Notes: a model not told the origin generated them from the letters alone. Shown: positions 43,317 to 53,331, counted from the first letter of the stretch. The stretch: 61,113 bases of DNA from a bacterium (GCA_021813325.1 JAKALA010000003.1:1-61113); one strand, 5' to 3'. Translations and numbers: made by a program.

Positions 43317-44987
43317 ATGACAAGAGTCGGACAAATCTGCTTTGGTTGGGGATTGCTGCTGGTTTTCACACTGACCGGCTGCACGGCGGCGCATTATCGC
43401 AAGTCAGCCGACGCGGCGGCTTACGGGGCCATCAAGGGGAAAACCCCGCTGGTCAAGGATATGGACCCGGATTTTACGATTGAGCAGACCAACACATTGC
43501 ATCTGGAAAATCTGCCGGTGGTGACCAATGTCGCGGACTATCTGGGCACCAACGAGGAATCGGCGCCGTGCGCGGTGCAATTGAGCCTGAAAGCGGCCTT
43601 GAAAATCGCCGTGCAACAGAGTCGCGACTATCAGTCGCACAAGGAAAACCTTTATCTCGCGGCCTTGGATTTATCGCTGGCGCGGCATCAATTCACGCCG
43701 ATATTTTCCCTGGGCGGACAGGCGGCCTATAATTCTGCCGCCACGCAAGACGCGACCCTGAGCGATCATCTGGTGGAAGAAAACAGCGTCTCGGCAAGCG
43801 GTTCGGCGGGGGAGAGCTGGCTCATCCGCGACCTGGGCAAGATCACCTCGGCGTTTACGGTCGATTTTTTGCGGTTTGTGAACGGAGATCCGCGGCTGGC
43901 CACGTCCTCCAAGTTGAGCGCCACCTTTGTGCGTCCGCTGTGGCAGAACGCGGCGTTTAAAGGCGACATGGAAAATCTCACCCAGGCGGAGCGCGATCTG
44001 TTGTATGCGCTGCGGGATTTCACCCAATACCGCAAGGATTTCACCGTGGGCGTCGCGACCTCCTACTACAACGTGCTGGGCAACCGGGACATGGCGCGGA
44101 ACAGTTATCTGAACCTGCAAGCCTCGCGCAAAAACGCCGAGCGCACCCGCGCGCTGGCGGAGGAGGGACGCGTGGCCGGAACGGATCTGGGACGCCAGGA
44201 GCAACAGGAATTGTCGGCGGAAAGTTCCTGGATCAACGCCGTGCGCAACTACAAGCAATCTCTGGATAATTTCAAACTGCAACTGGGTTTGAAAGTGGAT
44301 GCCAACATCGTGCTGGATGACCAGGAACTGACGGATTTGAAAATTCAAAGCCCCGATCTCACGGTCGATGAATCGGTCAAACTGGCGCTGGCGTCCCGGT
44401 TGGATTACATGACCGACAAAGACCGTCTGGACGATTCGGTGCGCAAGGTGGGCCTGTCGGAAAGCATGCTCCGGCCGCAAGTGAATCTGGTCGCGAACGG
44501 TGAAATTGACAGCAATCCAAACCGGGCCTCGGTGGTGCCGGAACCGCGCCGTTACTCCTGGAATGCGGGCTTGGATGTGGACACCGGTTTGGACCGCACG
44601 TCCGAGCGCAATGCGTATCGCGCCGCCCTCATTTCGCGGAACCGCGCCGCCCGCACGGTGGAACAGGCGGAGGATCAAATCAAACTCGAAGTGCGCGACG
44701 GTTGGCGCACGCTGGACCAGGCCAAGCGCAATTATGAAATCAGCGAGGTGGGCGTGCGCATCGCCGAGCGCCGGGTGGAGGAGCAAAACCTGCTCGCCGA
44801 GTGGGGCCGCTCCAAAGCGCAGGACCAGGTGGACGCGCAGAATGCGTTGATCGATTCCAAAAACCAACTGACCCAGGCGCTGGTGACGCACACGATTGCC
44901 CGGCTGCAATTCTGGAATCATCTGGGAATTCTTTACATCAAACCCGACGGCCAGTGGAAGGAGATGGAAAATGCACATGTCAACTAA
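43317..44987 (+). CDS. TolC-family outer-membrane efflux lipoprotein
   Basis: 556 residues from the ATG at 43317 with a lipoprotein signal (LLLVFTLTGC). It contains two OEP repeats with long amphipathic helices (SLKAALKIAVQQSRDYQSH, SVKLALASRLDYMTDKD, EQAEDQIKLEVRDGWRTL), as in TolC-like channels. First gene of a four-gene operon whose second gene begins inside its 3' end. The channel would form the outer-membrane exit of the tripartite exporter. Confidence 0.9.
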   Translation: MTRVGQICFGWGLLLVFTLTGCTAAHYRKSADAAAYGAIKGKTPLVKDMDPDFTIEQTNTLHLENLPVVTNVADYLGTNEESAPCAVQLSLKAALKIAVQQSRDYQSHKENLYLAALDLSLARHQFTPIFSLGGQAAYNSAATQDATLSDHLVEENSVSASGSAGESWLIRDLGKITSAFTVDFLRFVNGDPRLATSSKLSATFVRPLWQNAAFKGDMENLTQAERDLLYALRDFTQYRKDFTVGVATSYYNVLGNRDMARNSYLNLQASRKNAERTRALAEEGRVAGTDLGRQEQQELSAESSWINAVRNYKQSLDNFKLQLGLKVDANIVLDDQELTDLKIQSPDLTVDESVKLALASRLDYMTDKDRLDDSVRKVGLSESMLRPQVNLVANGEIDSNPNRASVVPEPRRYSWNAGLDVDTGLDRTSERNAYRAALISRNRAARTVEQAEDQIKLEVRDGWRTLDQAKRNYEISEVGVRIAERRVEEQNLLAEWGRSKAQDQVDAQNALIDSKNQLTQALVTHTIARLQFWNHLGILYIKPDGQWKEMENAHVN

Positions 44988-46974
44988 TTGGATGCAACGG
45001 CTTTGCCGGCAGCCGCGCTGGCGGTTAATCGCCGGCGCGGTGGTGATTTTACTGCTCGCCGGCTGGTGGCTGACGCGCGGCGGCGCCGCCGCCGCCAAGA
45101 TTCCGACCTTTGCCGCGCGGCGCGGCGCGCTGGACATCACGGTTCTGGAAGGCGGCAGTTTGCAGGCGCTGGAATCGCAGGAGGTGAAGTGCGAAGTGCG
45201 CGTGGGTTATCAAGGCACCAAGATTTTACGGATTGTCGATGAGGGCTACCTCGTGACCGAGGACGATGTGAAAAACGGCAAGGTGCTGGTGGAACTGGAT
45301 TCATCGGATCTGGAAAAACAGATCGCCCAGCAGGAAATCGAGTATCAGCAGGCCGTGGCCAGCCTGATCGACGCGCAGCAGAATTATGAAATCCAGGTCA
45401 ACCAGAACGGAAGCGACATCAAGGCCGCCGAGCAAAAGGCGCGATTCGCCCGGATGGATTTCGACAAATATCTGGGCGTGACCGTGACGGAAAAAATCAT
45501 CAAGGATTACGGCCTTGATCGAATCCTGACCAACCCCAACAACGTCAGCATTGAACAAAGCACTTTGGCCGCCGAGGCCAGCCTGGAAGCCATGTCCACC
45601 AATTCCTCCGGCTTGACGAATGCCACCCCCAATCCGATGGAGACGGCCAATACCAACCAGCCGTCAGCCGTTCCGAACGGTCCGTCCAATGCCATTCCGG
45701 CGCCGGCGGCGGCGGTGAAAAATGTCGCCCATTCCAATGCTCCGGCGGCGGATGCCGGCGTGCCATCCGCGCCGGTCGCCCAGATCCCGGATCTGGTGAA
45801 CGACCAGGCGGCCGCCTTTCCGAGCGGGCTGATTGATTTTTCCCAGTATGCCAACATTGATGTGTTGGGCGACGGCGAAGCCAAACAAAAGTTGCGTCAA
45901 TTTGAAGATGATTTGCAGACCGCTCAAAAGGAGCTGGGCCAGGCGCGCGCCACCTTGGAAGGCACCCGGCGTTTATATGACAAACAGTTCGTGGCCAAGA
46001 CGGAATTGGATCGGGATCAGCTTTCACAAGACAGCGCGGAATTGAAGGTGCAGAGCGCCGAGACGGATCGGGCCTTGTTTTTGAAATACGATTTCCCCAA
46101 AACCGCCGAGCAGTCGCTTTCCACTTATACCGAGGCGGTGCGCGAACTGGACAAGGCCCGGCGCCTGGCCATTTCCAAGCTGGCCCAGGCCCAGGCCAAA
46201 CTGAAATCGGCGCAGGGGCAATATGAAGTCCAGACCCGGCAGCGTCAGGATTTGCACGATCAACTGGACAAATGCACCATTCGCGCGCAAAAAAGCGGCC
46301 TGGTGGTTTATGGCGGCGGCGACAATAATTTTTATTACGGCAACCAGGAGCCGATTCGCGAAGGCGCCACGGTGCGCGAACGTCAGGCCATCATCACGAT
46401 TCCGGATATGACGCGCATGTCCGTGAATGTCAAAATCCACGAAAGCTACATCCAGAAAATCAAGAAGGGGCAAAAGGCGCGGATCACGGTGGACGCCTTC
46501 CCGGACAAGATTTTGGAAGGCGAAGTGACCAAGGTGGGCGTCTTGCCTGATTCCCAAAACCGTTGGATGAATCCCGATTTGAAGGTTTACAACACGACCA
46601 TTGCGATCAACGGCACCTATGACTGGGTCAAACCGGGCATGAGCGCCAAGGTGGAAATCCTGGTGGACCACCTGTCAGACGTGGTTTATGTCCCCGTGCA
46701 GGCGGTGTCGCCCGACGCCGGCGAACAGGTCTGTTACGTCGCCACGGCATTCAAACCCGAGCGGCGGGTGGTGGCAGTCGGCCAGTTCAACGACGAATTC
46801 ATCGAAATCAAAAAGGGTCTGAAAGAAGGGGAGCGCGTCTTGTTGCGGCTGCCGGACGGCGTGGAACAAGGCGGCTCCGAAAACGATGCGGGTTTTCCCA
46901 CAGCCAAGCCGGCAGAAAAATCCGCCGCGCCTGCCGCGCCGGCGAAATCAAAAACGTCCACCAGCAACGTTTGA
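44971..46974 (+). CDS. MacA/HlyD-like periplasmic adaptor with unusual insertion
   Basis: 667 residues, much longer than MacA (about 370). The start at 44971 has AAGGAG 7 nt upstream and overlaps the TolC gene. One N-terminal membrane anchor (WRLIAGAVVILLLAGWWL), a biotinyl-lipoyl half, and a coiled-coil hairpin that is interrupted at about residues 195-290 by an Ala/Pro/Asn/Thr-rich low-complexity stretch. The helix then resumes (EAKQKLRQFEDDLQTAQKEL), and beta-barrel and membrane-proximal domains follow (DMTRMSVNVKIHES, VKPGMSAKVEILVDHL). It would bridge the MacB-type pump to the TolC-like channel. Confidence 0.88.
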   Translation: MHMSTNWMQRLCRQPRWRLIAGAVVILLLAGWWLTRGGAAAAKIPTFAARRGALDITVLEGGSLQALESQEVKCEVRVGYQGTKILRIVDEGYLVTEDDVKNGKVLVELDSSDLEKQIAQQEIEYQQAVASLIDAQQNYEIQVNQNGSDIKAAEQKARFARMDFDKYLGVTVTEKIIKDYGLDRILTNPNNVSIEQSTLAAEASLEAMSTNSSGLTNATPNPMETANTNQPSAVPNGPSNAIPAPAAAVKNVAHSNAPAADAGVPSAPVAQIPDLVNDQAAAFPSGLIDFSQYANIDVLGDGEAKQKLRQFEDDLQTAQKELGQARATLEGTRRLYDKQFVAKTELDRDQLSQDSAELKVQSAETDRALFLKYDFPKTAEQSLSTYTEAVRELDKARRLAISKLAQAQAKLKSAQGQYEVQTRQRQDLHDQLDKCTIRAQKSGLVVYGGGDNNFYYGNQEPIREGATVRERQAIITIPDMTRMSVNVKIHESYIQKIKKGQKARITVDAFPDKILEGEVTKVGVLPDSQNRWMNPDLKVYNTTIAINGTYDWVKPGMSAKVEILVDHLSDVVYVPVQAVSPDAGEQVCYVATAFKPERRVVAVGQFNDEFIEIKKGLKEGERVLLRLPDGVEQGGSENDAGFPTAKPAEKSAAPAAPAKSKTSTSNV

Positions 46975-46989
46975 CGGACATTTTTCTGC

Positions 46990-47676
46990 ATGGCTTCCTC
47001 CATCGTCCAATTTGACAACGTCCGCAAAACCTACCAGATGGGACCGGTGACGGTTGAGGCCTTGCGCGGCGTATCGTTCGACATCAAGGCGGGGGAATAT
47101 GTCAGCATCATGGGGCCGTCCGGCTGCGGCAAATCCACGCTGCTGAATCTGCTCGGCTGTCTCGACCGGCCCAGCACCGGCCGCTATTTGCTGGGCGGCG
47201 AGGATGTGTCGGGGATGGATGACGATTCCCTTTCCGCCATTCGCGGCGCGCGCCTGGGCTTCATCTTTCAGTCCTACAATCTCATTCAACAACTGACGGT
47301 GATCGAGAACATCGAAATTCCGCTCTATTATCAAGACCGGCCCGAAGCCGAGTGCCGTGAAATTGCCCACCGGCTGGCGGCGCGGGTCGGACTGGATCAT
47401 CGCCTGGCGCACAAGCCGTTCGAACTTTCCGGCGGCCAGCAACAGCGCGTGGCCATTGCGCGCGCGCTGGTCAATGATCCTCTGGTCATTCTCGCCGACG
47501 AACCCACCGGCAATCTGGATTCCTCCTCCGGCGTGGACATCATGAAAATCTTCGACGAACTCCACGCCCAGGGCAAAACGCTGATTCTCGTCACGCACGA
47601 TCCTGGCGTGGGCAAACGCGCCCAACGCACCATCCGGCTGCGGGACGGCCATATTGAAAGCGATGTCCGAAACTAA
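46990..47676 (+). CDS. ABC transporter ATPase (MacB/LolD type)
   Basis: 228 residues with Walker [11 protein letters not shown]-loop FIFQSYNLI, signature [15 protein letters not shown], Walker [14 protein letters not shown] and H-loop VTHD. The size and the [19 protein letters not shown] opening place it with the MacB/LolD group. It begins 15 bp after the adaptor gene and its stop overlaps the permease start. It powers the exporter. Confidence 0.95.
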   Translation: MASSIVQFDNVRKTYQMGPVTVEALRGVSFDIKAGEYVSIMGPSGCGKSTLLNLLGCLDRPSTGRYLLGGEDVSGMDDDSLSAIRGARLGFIFQSYNLIQQLTVIENIEIPLYYQDRPEAECREIAHRLAARVGLDHRLAHKPFELSGGQQQRVAIARALVNDPLVILADEPTGNLDSSSGVDIMKIFDELHAQGKTLILVTHDPGVGKRAQRTIRLRDGHIESDVRN

Positions 47677-48997
47677 AGTCCAATCCGGCCTGCGGAAATT
47701 CCTGCATGAACTCACGCTGGCGCAGCTGCAACGCGCCATGCGCCTGGGCTTTCGCAGCCTCTGGCAGCATCGCTTGCGTTCACTGTTGACGGTGCTGGGC
47801 ATTGTTTTCGGGGTTTGTTCCGTGATCGCCATGCTGGCGATTGGCGAAGGCGCCAGCTACGAGGCGCAGGAGCAGATCAAAAGTCTCGGCAGCCAGAACA
47901 TCATCATTCGCAGCGTCAAACCGCCGGATGACCAAAAGGCATCGCAGGGCAGCCAGAGTTACGTGTTGCAATACGGCGTTACTTACACGGATGCCGATCA
48001 GATCCAGGCGACCATTCCCGGCGTGATGGTCACCTTGCCCGTGCGTGACATTCATGATTACGTCTGGAACATCAGCCGCCGGGTGGATTGCGACATCGTG
48101 GGCACCGTGCCCTGGTATACGAGCATGCGCAACTATCGCGTGGCCCGCGGACGTTTCTTCACCGAGAACGACATGGCGGCCCGGTCGAGTGTTTGTGTGT
48201 TGGGCGCGGAGATGGTGCCATCGCTGTTTCCGCTGGAGTCTCCGCTGGGCAAACACGTCCGCGTGGGCGGCGATTATTATCAGGTCATCGGCGTCATGGA
48301 GACGCGCGGACACGATGCGACGCCGGCGGACGCCACCGCGTCCAAAGACAAGCCCGCCGCTTTCCGCATGTTTGTCCCGCTCGAAACCATCAAGATGCGC
48401 TACGGCGAAATCCTGATGCGCCGCCGCAGTGGCAGCTTTGAGGCGGAGCGCGTGCAACTCCACGAATTAACCGTCAAGGTGGATTCGCTGGACAAGGTGA
48501 CGACCGTGGCGGAAGCCATTAAAACCGTCATGGAACACAACCATAAGAAGAAAGATTACCAGATCGATGTGCCGTTGGAGATGCTGCGGCGGGCGGAGCG
48601 CACCAAGCAAATCTTCAACATCGTGCTCGGCTCGATCGCGGCCATTTCGCTGTTGGTGGGCGGCATCGGCATCATGAACATCATGCTGGCGAGCGTGACC
48701 GAACGCACGCGGGAGATTGGCATTCGCCGCGCGCTGGGCGCCCGGCGACGCGATATTGTGACTCAGTTCCTGATCGAAACAGTCATGTTGTCCGGCATCG
48801 GCGGCATCATGGGGGTTTTGCTTGGCGTGACCATTCCTTTTGTGGTGTCGCATTTTGCGGGCATGAGAACGATCATCACGCTGTGGTCGCCGCTGCTGGC
48901 ATTTACGATTTCCGGTTTGGTCGGGGTGGTGTTTGGAATTTACCCGGCCATTCGCGCCGCCAACATGGATCCGGTGGAAGCCCTGCGGCACGAATAA
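47663..48997 (+). CDS. MacB-type ABC transporter permease
   Basis: 444 residues from the ATG at 47663, overlapping the ATPase gene by 14 nt. First membrane segment [19 protein letters not shown], a large MacB_PCD periplasmic domain (about 60-290), then three C-terminal FtsX-type segments ([58 protein letters not shown]). Mechanotransmission exporters of this kind move peptides, lipoproteins or macrolides; the substrate is unknown here. Confidence 0.95.
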   Translation: MSETKVQSGLRKFLHELTLAQLQRAMRLGFRSLWQHRLRSLLTVLGIVFGVCSVIAMLAIGEGASYEAQEQIKSLGSQNIIIRSVKPPDDQKASQGSQSYVLQYGVTYTDADQIQATIPGVMVTLPVRDIHDYVWNISRRVDCDIVGTVPWYTSMRNYRVARGRFFTENDMAARSSVCVLGAEMVPSLFPLESPLGKHVRVGGDYYQVIGVMETRGHDATPADATASKDKPAAFRMFVPLETIKMRYGEILMRRRSGSFEAERVQLHELTVKVDSLDKVTTVAEAIKTVMEHNHKKKDYQIDVPLEMLRRAERTKQIFNIVLGSIAAISLLVGGIGIMNIMLASVTERTREIGIRRALGARRRDIVTQFLIETVMLSGIGGIMGVLLGVTIPFVVSHFAGMRTIITLWSPLLAFTISGLVGVVFGIYPAIRAANMDPVEALRHE

Positions 48998-49042
48998 ATT
49001 TGAGCGGCTTCGGCAAATTATTAGTGTTAGGCTGCTCGCGCG

Positions 49043-49384
49043 ATGAGTTCACGAAGCCAAATTTTGATTATAGTTGGCGCTTCGTTTCTGGCAGGCTGTG
49101 TCGTTCAGCCTCAGCCAAAGCCGGCAGTCAATTCGGAGCGTGATGCTTTGGTGATTGGCATGAAACAAGCCGATGCGCTTTCTCGCTTGCATGATTCTGG
49201 AGCTATTGGAGTTCCAAAAGATGTCTTTCCCTCAGCCAGCGGTTGGACGGTTGGGGGCGGCAGTGAGTGCTTGTTTTTGAGTTTTACGAACGGAATTTTA
49301 TCAAGCATTTCAGTCGAGACGGATAGTGACAAGCCGAAGATATATCGGCACTTTTATACTACGAACAGCTACAGTTTACGTTGA
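49043..49384 (+). CDS. Small lipoprotein of unknown function
   Basis: 113 residues with a lipobox at the end of the signal (LIIVGASFLAGC). The rest is short and soluble (VIGMKQADALSRLHDSGAIG, GGGSECLFLSFTNGILSSIS), resembling the small BLIP/SmpA-like fold by pattern only. It lies after the export operon but is separated by 45 bp. Its 3' end overlaps a broken gene on the other strand. Confidence 0.65.
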   Translation: MSSRSQILIIVGASFLAGCVVQPQPKPAVNSERDALVIGMKQADALSRLHDSGAIGVPKDVFPSASGWTVGGGSECLFLSFTNGILSSISVETDSDKPKIYRHFYTTNSYSLR

Positions 49385-49612
49385 ACGGCCTCGCGCTGTA
49401 TAGGTGACAATTTCTTCTTTCAGCGATCTTAACGCTCGAATATAAGCTGTCAGCTTATATTCCTCCGCATCGGCGATGGCCGCATCAATTTCGCGGCCTC
49501 GCTCGAATCAAGGAAGTGCAAAATTTTCAATCCCATACAAAATCTCTGGCTGAAGGCTTGTAGCTGACTGTTCATCGGTCACAGCCCACCATCTGTCCTT
49601 TGGTGGCGTCAT
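49376..49612 (-). pseudogene. Small gene interrupted by an in-frame TGA
   Basis: On the minus strand a frame starting MTPPKDRWWAVTDEQ at 49612 runs 34 codons to a TGA at 49508-49510. The same frame then continues for 43 codons (FERGREIDAAIADAEEY ... LKEEIVTYTARGRST) to TAA at 49376-49378. Both halves look like genuine protein, so this is most simply a 78-residue gene with one nonsense mutation. I do not know the family. A 23-bp palindrome (49439-49461) lies within the second half. Confidence 0.5.
49439..49461. repeat. Perfect 11-bp inverted repeat
   Basis: AATATAAGCTG and CAGCTTATATT are separated by one T. The sequence overlaps codons of the broken minus-strand gene, so it may be coding coincidence, but a perfect 23-bp palindrome is rare by chance. 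Confidence 0.6.
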
Positions 49613-49917
49613 CAAAAATCCAATCCGGCGAAAAACGGTGCAAGCCATGTCGGAAAAAGGTTTGCCTGAAACAACCCGTCCGAACTTCTCCTGCGCTTCA
49701 CTCCAATATATATGCCAAACCCGATGCTAAACTGTGCATGACGTTTGTCATTCCAACTGCTCTTCTGAAAAACCAACCCATCGAAACCATGCGTGAAAGG
49801 CCCGCAAATGCCAGCCAACGCCGCTTGAAATCAATTTTGTCGCAACAGAGCCAGAAGTTAAACTGTCAATGTATCGCGGCGCGTCCATAGTCGCCACCCT
49901 GATCCATGCGGATCAGT
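49613..49917. other. Region with no supported gene
   Basis: About 300 bp between the broken small gene and ribBA. Short frames occur on both strands (for example 49600-49890 on the plus strand), but none has recognisable motifs. Composition is less GC-rich than the surroundings, consistent with decayed or foreign DNA. Confidence 0.35.
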
Positions 49918-51117
49918 TCAAAGCAGATGCCCCATTTTGTCGCGTTTGGTTTTCAGGTAGCGGGCGTTGTGCGGATTGGCCTGCACCCGGATGGGAACCT
50001 GTTCAACGATCTTCAACCCGTAGCCTTCCAAGCCGACCAATTTTTTGGGATTGTTGGTGAGCAGCCGAATTTTTTTCAAGCCCAGGTCGCAGAGAATTTG
50101 CGCGCCCAGGCCGTATTCGCGGAGGTCCATGGCGTAGCCAAGTTTCTCATTGGCCTCCACGGTGTCGTAGCCCTGTTCCTGCAATTTGTAGGCCTGAATT
50201 TTCGGCCCGAGGCCGATGCCGCGCCCTTCCTGGCGCATGTAGAGCAACACGCCGCAGCCCGCCTCGGCAATCTGGCGCATGGCGAGGTGCAGTTGCGGTC
50301 CGCAATCGCAGCGGCGCGATCCGAAGACGTCGCCGGTCAGGCATTCGCTATGCACCCGGACCAGCACATCCTTTTTTCCGGCCACGTTGCCGCGCACCAA
50401 GGCCACATGGTTTTGGCCATCCAGTTTGGAGCGATACAGGTGCAGGTTGAAATCGCCATAATCGGTGGGCATTTGCACCACTTCCACCGGCTCCACCAAT
50501 TTTTCGCGGGTGCGGCGAAATTCAATCAGGGCGGCGATGGAACAAAGCTTCAGCTTGTGTTTCCGGGCGAATTTCAGCAGATGCGGCAGACGGGCCATGG
50601 TGCCGTCATCGTTCATGATTTCGCAAATGACGGCGATGGGCCGGCAGCCGGCGATCCGGGCCAGGTCCACGGCGGCTTCCGTGTGGCCGGAGCGCTGGAG
50701 CACGCCGCCGGGCTTGGCGCACAAGGGAAAGATGTGGCCGGGCTGCACCAGATCTTCCGGCACCGCCGCTGGCTCGGCCATGACGCGCACGGCCTCCGCG
50801 CGGTCGGCGGCGCTGATGCCGGTGGTGACGCTGCGGGCCGCATCCACGCTGACCTGGAAATCGGTTTTGAAGGTTTCGCGGTTCTGGCGGACCATGCGTT
50901 CGATGCCGAGTTGCTGGAGCCGTTCGGCCACCGTGGGCACACACACCAGTCCGCGCGCATTCCGCACCATGAAATTGATGGCCTTGGGGGTCACAAACTG
51001 GGCGGCCATGACCAGATCCCCTTCGTTCTCACGGTTTTCATCGTCGGTGACGATGACCATTTTGCCCTTACGGATGTCGGTTAAAACCGATTCAATGGAA
51101 TCAAACTTGGTATTCAT
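49918..51117 (-). CDS. ribBA: Bifunctional RibBA (DHBP synthase / GTP cyclohydrolase II)
   Basis: Makes both riboflavin precursors. 399 residues from MNTKFDSIESVLTDIRKGK. The N-terminal RibB domain has VIVTDDENRENEGDLVMAA and HTEAAVDLARIAG. The C-terminal RibA domain has the zinc ligands in HSECLTGDVFGSRRCDCG and the catalytic GVLLYMRQEGRGIGL. Upstream in-frame codons to 51183 are not family-like. No FMN riboswitch is visible upstream, and other riboflavin genes are not adjacent. Confidence 0.95.
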   Translation of the reverse strand: MNTKFDSIESVLTDIRKGKMVIVTDDENRENEGDLVMAAQFVTPKAINFMVRNARGLVCVPTVAERLQQLGIERMVRQNRETFKTDFQVSVDAARSVTTGISAADRAEAVRVMAEPAAVPEDLVQPGHIFPLCAKPGGVLQRSGHTEAAVDLARIAGCRPIAVICEIMNDDGTMARLPHLLKFARKHKLKLCSIAALIEFRRTREKLVEPVEVVQMPTDYGDFNLHLYRSKLDGQNHVALVRGNVAGKKDVLVRVHSECLTGDVFGSRRCDCGPQLHLAMRQIAEAGCGVLLYMRQEGRGIGLGPKIQAYKLQEQGYDTVEANEKLGYAMDLREYGLGAQILCDLGLKKIRLLTNNPKKLVGLEGYGLKIVEQVPIRVQANPHNARYLKTKRDKMGHLL

Positions 51118-51249
51118 CTGCTGCGGTAAGCTACTTGTTTGGGGGCGAAATGTCACATCATTCGTGGGTTTTAAAGCGTTCAATCAATTTAGCTTGGGCG
51201 CATCTTGACACTGCCCCTGATTCTGCTTTGTTGGAATAATTTTCGACTT

Positions 51250-51567
51250 TCACCGATGCTTCGGCGCGAAGTCAATCGCTTTGGGGCGGGCTTGATGACG
51301 GCGGGACCTGGCCGCCAGCATTTCTGCCGGGGCGCGCGAGCGACGGGGCAGATAAATTTCGAGCACTTCCACAATGTCGCGCACACTCAACAGCGGCCTG
51401 CTTTCGGCTTGGGCGATGCGTTCCTTGAGGGTAAAGATCAGCGCCAGACAGACCAAGGCTATGTGGTGGAGCCAGCCTGTCCACCCGCGCACTTCATAGT
51501 CAGCCATGTTCAGTTTGTTCTTGGCATCCTGGAACGCCCGTTCGCTCCAGAAGCGCTGGGTTTGCAT
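51250..51567 (-). mobile_element. IS701/IS4-like transposase C-terminal fragment
   Basis: About 105 residues on the minus strand, with QRFWSERAFQDAKNKLNM and RGWTGWLHHIALVCLALI, the Glu-containing C-terminal region of IS701-type DDE transposases. It ends with a natural stop at 51250. The larger N-terminal part is absent, as the frame further upstream lacks homology. Confidence 0.75.
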
Positions 51568-51624
51568 ATAATACCAATTACAGTTTGAGATTGCCTGATC
51601 TGGGAATGAAGGCAGAGAGGGGAG

Positions 51625-52170
51625 ATGCCGAAGCGATCCCACTTGAAACGGCCTGATTTGGCGCAGACCGTGGCGGTCGAGTTGCGAACTGGCCGGGATG
51701 TTAAAAGCCAGCGGGCAGTTCACCGCCGAACAAATCGCCGGGCCGCCGGGCATCAGCCGCCGCCGGTTTTTCAACTGGATGATCCGCAAATGCTGGACGT
51801 TGCGCGGCGGCCGTCCGTGTCGTATTGGACGAAATATGAATGGGGTCACCTCTACTCGGCTGGAAGTGGACCGGCAAAATGCGGCGGAGTTTTTATGCCT
51901 GCCGGAAGTGAGTCCGGAAATCAGCAGGTTGTTTCTCCAGCACTTGGCGGCGGGCGCTCCGAACGCGGAACACATCGCGATCTGGGATCCGGCAGGCTTC
52001 ATCCCAAGCCGGAGCGGCACGCCGTGCCGCCGCGGGTGCATCCGGCGTCGTTGCCGCCGTATAGCCCGGAACTCAATCCGACGGAAGCCCGCAATGACGT
52101 GATCAAGGACCGGATCGGCAACCCGCTCTGGGCAACCATCCCCGATTTGGAGCAAGCCGTCGCGCGATGA
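51625..52170 (+). mobile_element. Degraded IS630-family transposase remnant
   Basis: Pieces in two forward frames match an IS630-type transposase: an N-terminal helix-turn-helix (FTAEQIAGPPGISRRRFF, near 51710), a middle DDE-like segment (HIAIWDPAGFIPS, near 51975), and in another frame the C-terminal LPPYSPELNPTEARNDVIKD near 52050. Frameshifts and deletions leave no intact protein. It directly abuts the IS701-like fragment. Confidence 0.7.
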
Positions 52171-52527
52171 AAACTGTTGGCGCGGGCGGCCAGGTTTTGT
52201 CGCGGTGTAGTCTTGTTGCCATGAGTTCGCACAAAATTGTTCCGCCCGTTCCGGCGGACACCGCACGGGGTCGCCACTCTCCTTGACTGAAAGTTGATCC
52301 GCAGGTAAGTCCAAACCCACACGCCAGCAACGCTTCCTTCGCCAACTGGGCGTTGAAGTCCAATCTGATTTCCAACCCGCGGCGGTCTGACAACCAACAT
52401 CCAAGTTTTCGTGGCCGCCGGGATTTTGGGTTCAGAGAAGGCCGCAGCTTGAAACAATTCTTCTCCAAAACGCGCCGCTGGATTTTCCGCCCCTGGCCCC
52501 AAGTCCGGTTTAAATGGGTTCGGCAAT
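52171..52527. other. Region with no supported gene
   Basis: About 350 bp between transposase debris and hisF. Overlapping minus-strand frames are open, but none resembles a known family and the codon pattern is irregular. It is probably part of the insertion-sequence graveyard. Confidence 0.4.
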
Positions 52528-53331
52528 TTACAACCTCACCGGAATATTTTTCTCCGCCAAAAATTTCTTTACCTCGCCGACGGTGTAGGTGCCGAAATGA
52601 AAAATACTCGCGGCGAGGACGGCGTCGGCTTTGCCTTCGAGCAGCACGTCGGCCATGTGTTCCAGTTTGCCTGCGCCACCGCTGGCCACCACCGGCACGC
52701 CGACGGACTCGCTGATGCGGCGGGTGATGACGAGGTCAAACCCGGCTTTGGTGCCATCGGCATCAATCGAGTTGAGCACGATTTCGCCGGCGCCGAGTGC
52801 GACAGCTTTTTTAGCCCATTCCACGGCATCAAGGCCGGTGTCTTTGCGCCCGCCGTGAGAAAAGACACGCCAGCCAGGAGAACTGACCGGCAAGATGCCG
52901 GCCCCACTCATTTTCTTGGCGTCAATCGAGACGACGATGCACTGGCTGCCGAATTTTTCCGCGCCTTGGCGGATCAATTCGGGATTGGCGATGGCGCTGG
53001 AATTGATGGAAATTTTATCCGCGCCGGCCCGCAGCATCGTGAACATGTCATCCACGGACTTGATGCCGCCGCCGACGGTCAGCGGCATGAAGCACTGATC
53101 GGCGGCGCGTTCGATGACGTCCACCATGGTGCTGCGACCATGCGCCGTGGCGGTGATGTCGAAAAAGACCATTTCGTCCGCGCCCTGTTCGTTGTAGCGC
53201 AGGGCGAGTTCCACGGGGTCGCCGACGTTGCGCAGGCCGCCCTGTTCGGCGACGCCAAATTGAACGCCGCGGGTGACTTTGCCGGCATGAACGTCAAGAC
53301 ACGGAATGACACGTTTTGCAATCACAGCCAC
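52528..53331 (-). CDS. hisF: Imidazole glycerol phosphate synthase cyclase subunit
   Basis: With HisH, converts PRFAR to imidazole glycerol phosphate in histidine synthesis. It is a TIM barrel of 267 residues, with catalytic Asp in CLDVHAGKV (residue 13) and in VVSIDAKK (residue 137), phosphate-binding LTVGGGI and [11 protein letters not shown]. It is about 13 residues longer than usual because residues 141-153 ([13 protein letters not shown]) are inserted after strand 5, just before the conserved HGGRKDTG. That segment is encoded by a palindromic repeat element. Other his genes are not adjacent. Confidence 0.95.
   Translation of the reverse strand: MAVIAKRVIPCLDVHAGKVTRGVQFGVAEQGGLRNVGDPVELALRYNEQGADEMVFFDITATAHGRSTMVDVIERAADQCFMPLTVGGGIKSVDDMFTMLRAGADKISINSSAIANPELIRQGAEKFGSQCIVVSIDAKKMSGAGILPVSSPGWRVFSHGGRKDTGLDAVEWAKKAVALGAGEIVLNSIDADGTKAGFDLVITRRISESVGVPVVASGGAGKLEHMADVLLEGKADAVLAASIFHFGTYTVGEVKKFLAEKNIPVRL
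52878..52912. repeat. REP-like palindromic element inserted in frame in hisF
   Basis: The stem CCGGC-AAGAT-GCCGG (52887-52901) forms the core of an element translated on the minus strand as AGILPV and on the plus strand as RQDAGPT. Such peptide strings recur in Verrucomicrobia and Planctomycetes proteomes as translated dispersed repeats. It coincides with the extra loop of HisF. Confidence 0.65.

Noticed and set aside
51118-51200. Possible FMN riboswitch upstream of ribBA
   Set aside because: None of the conserved RFN-element blocks could be found in the 80 bp before the start codon.
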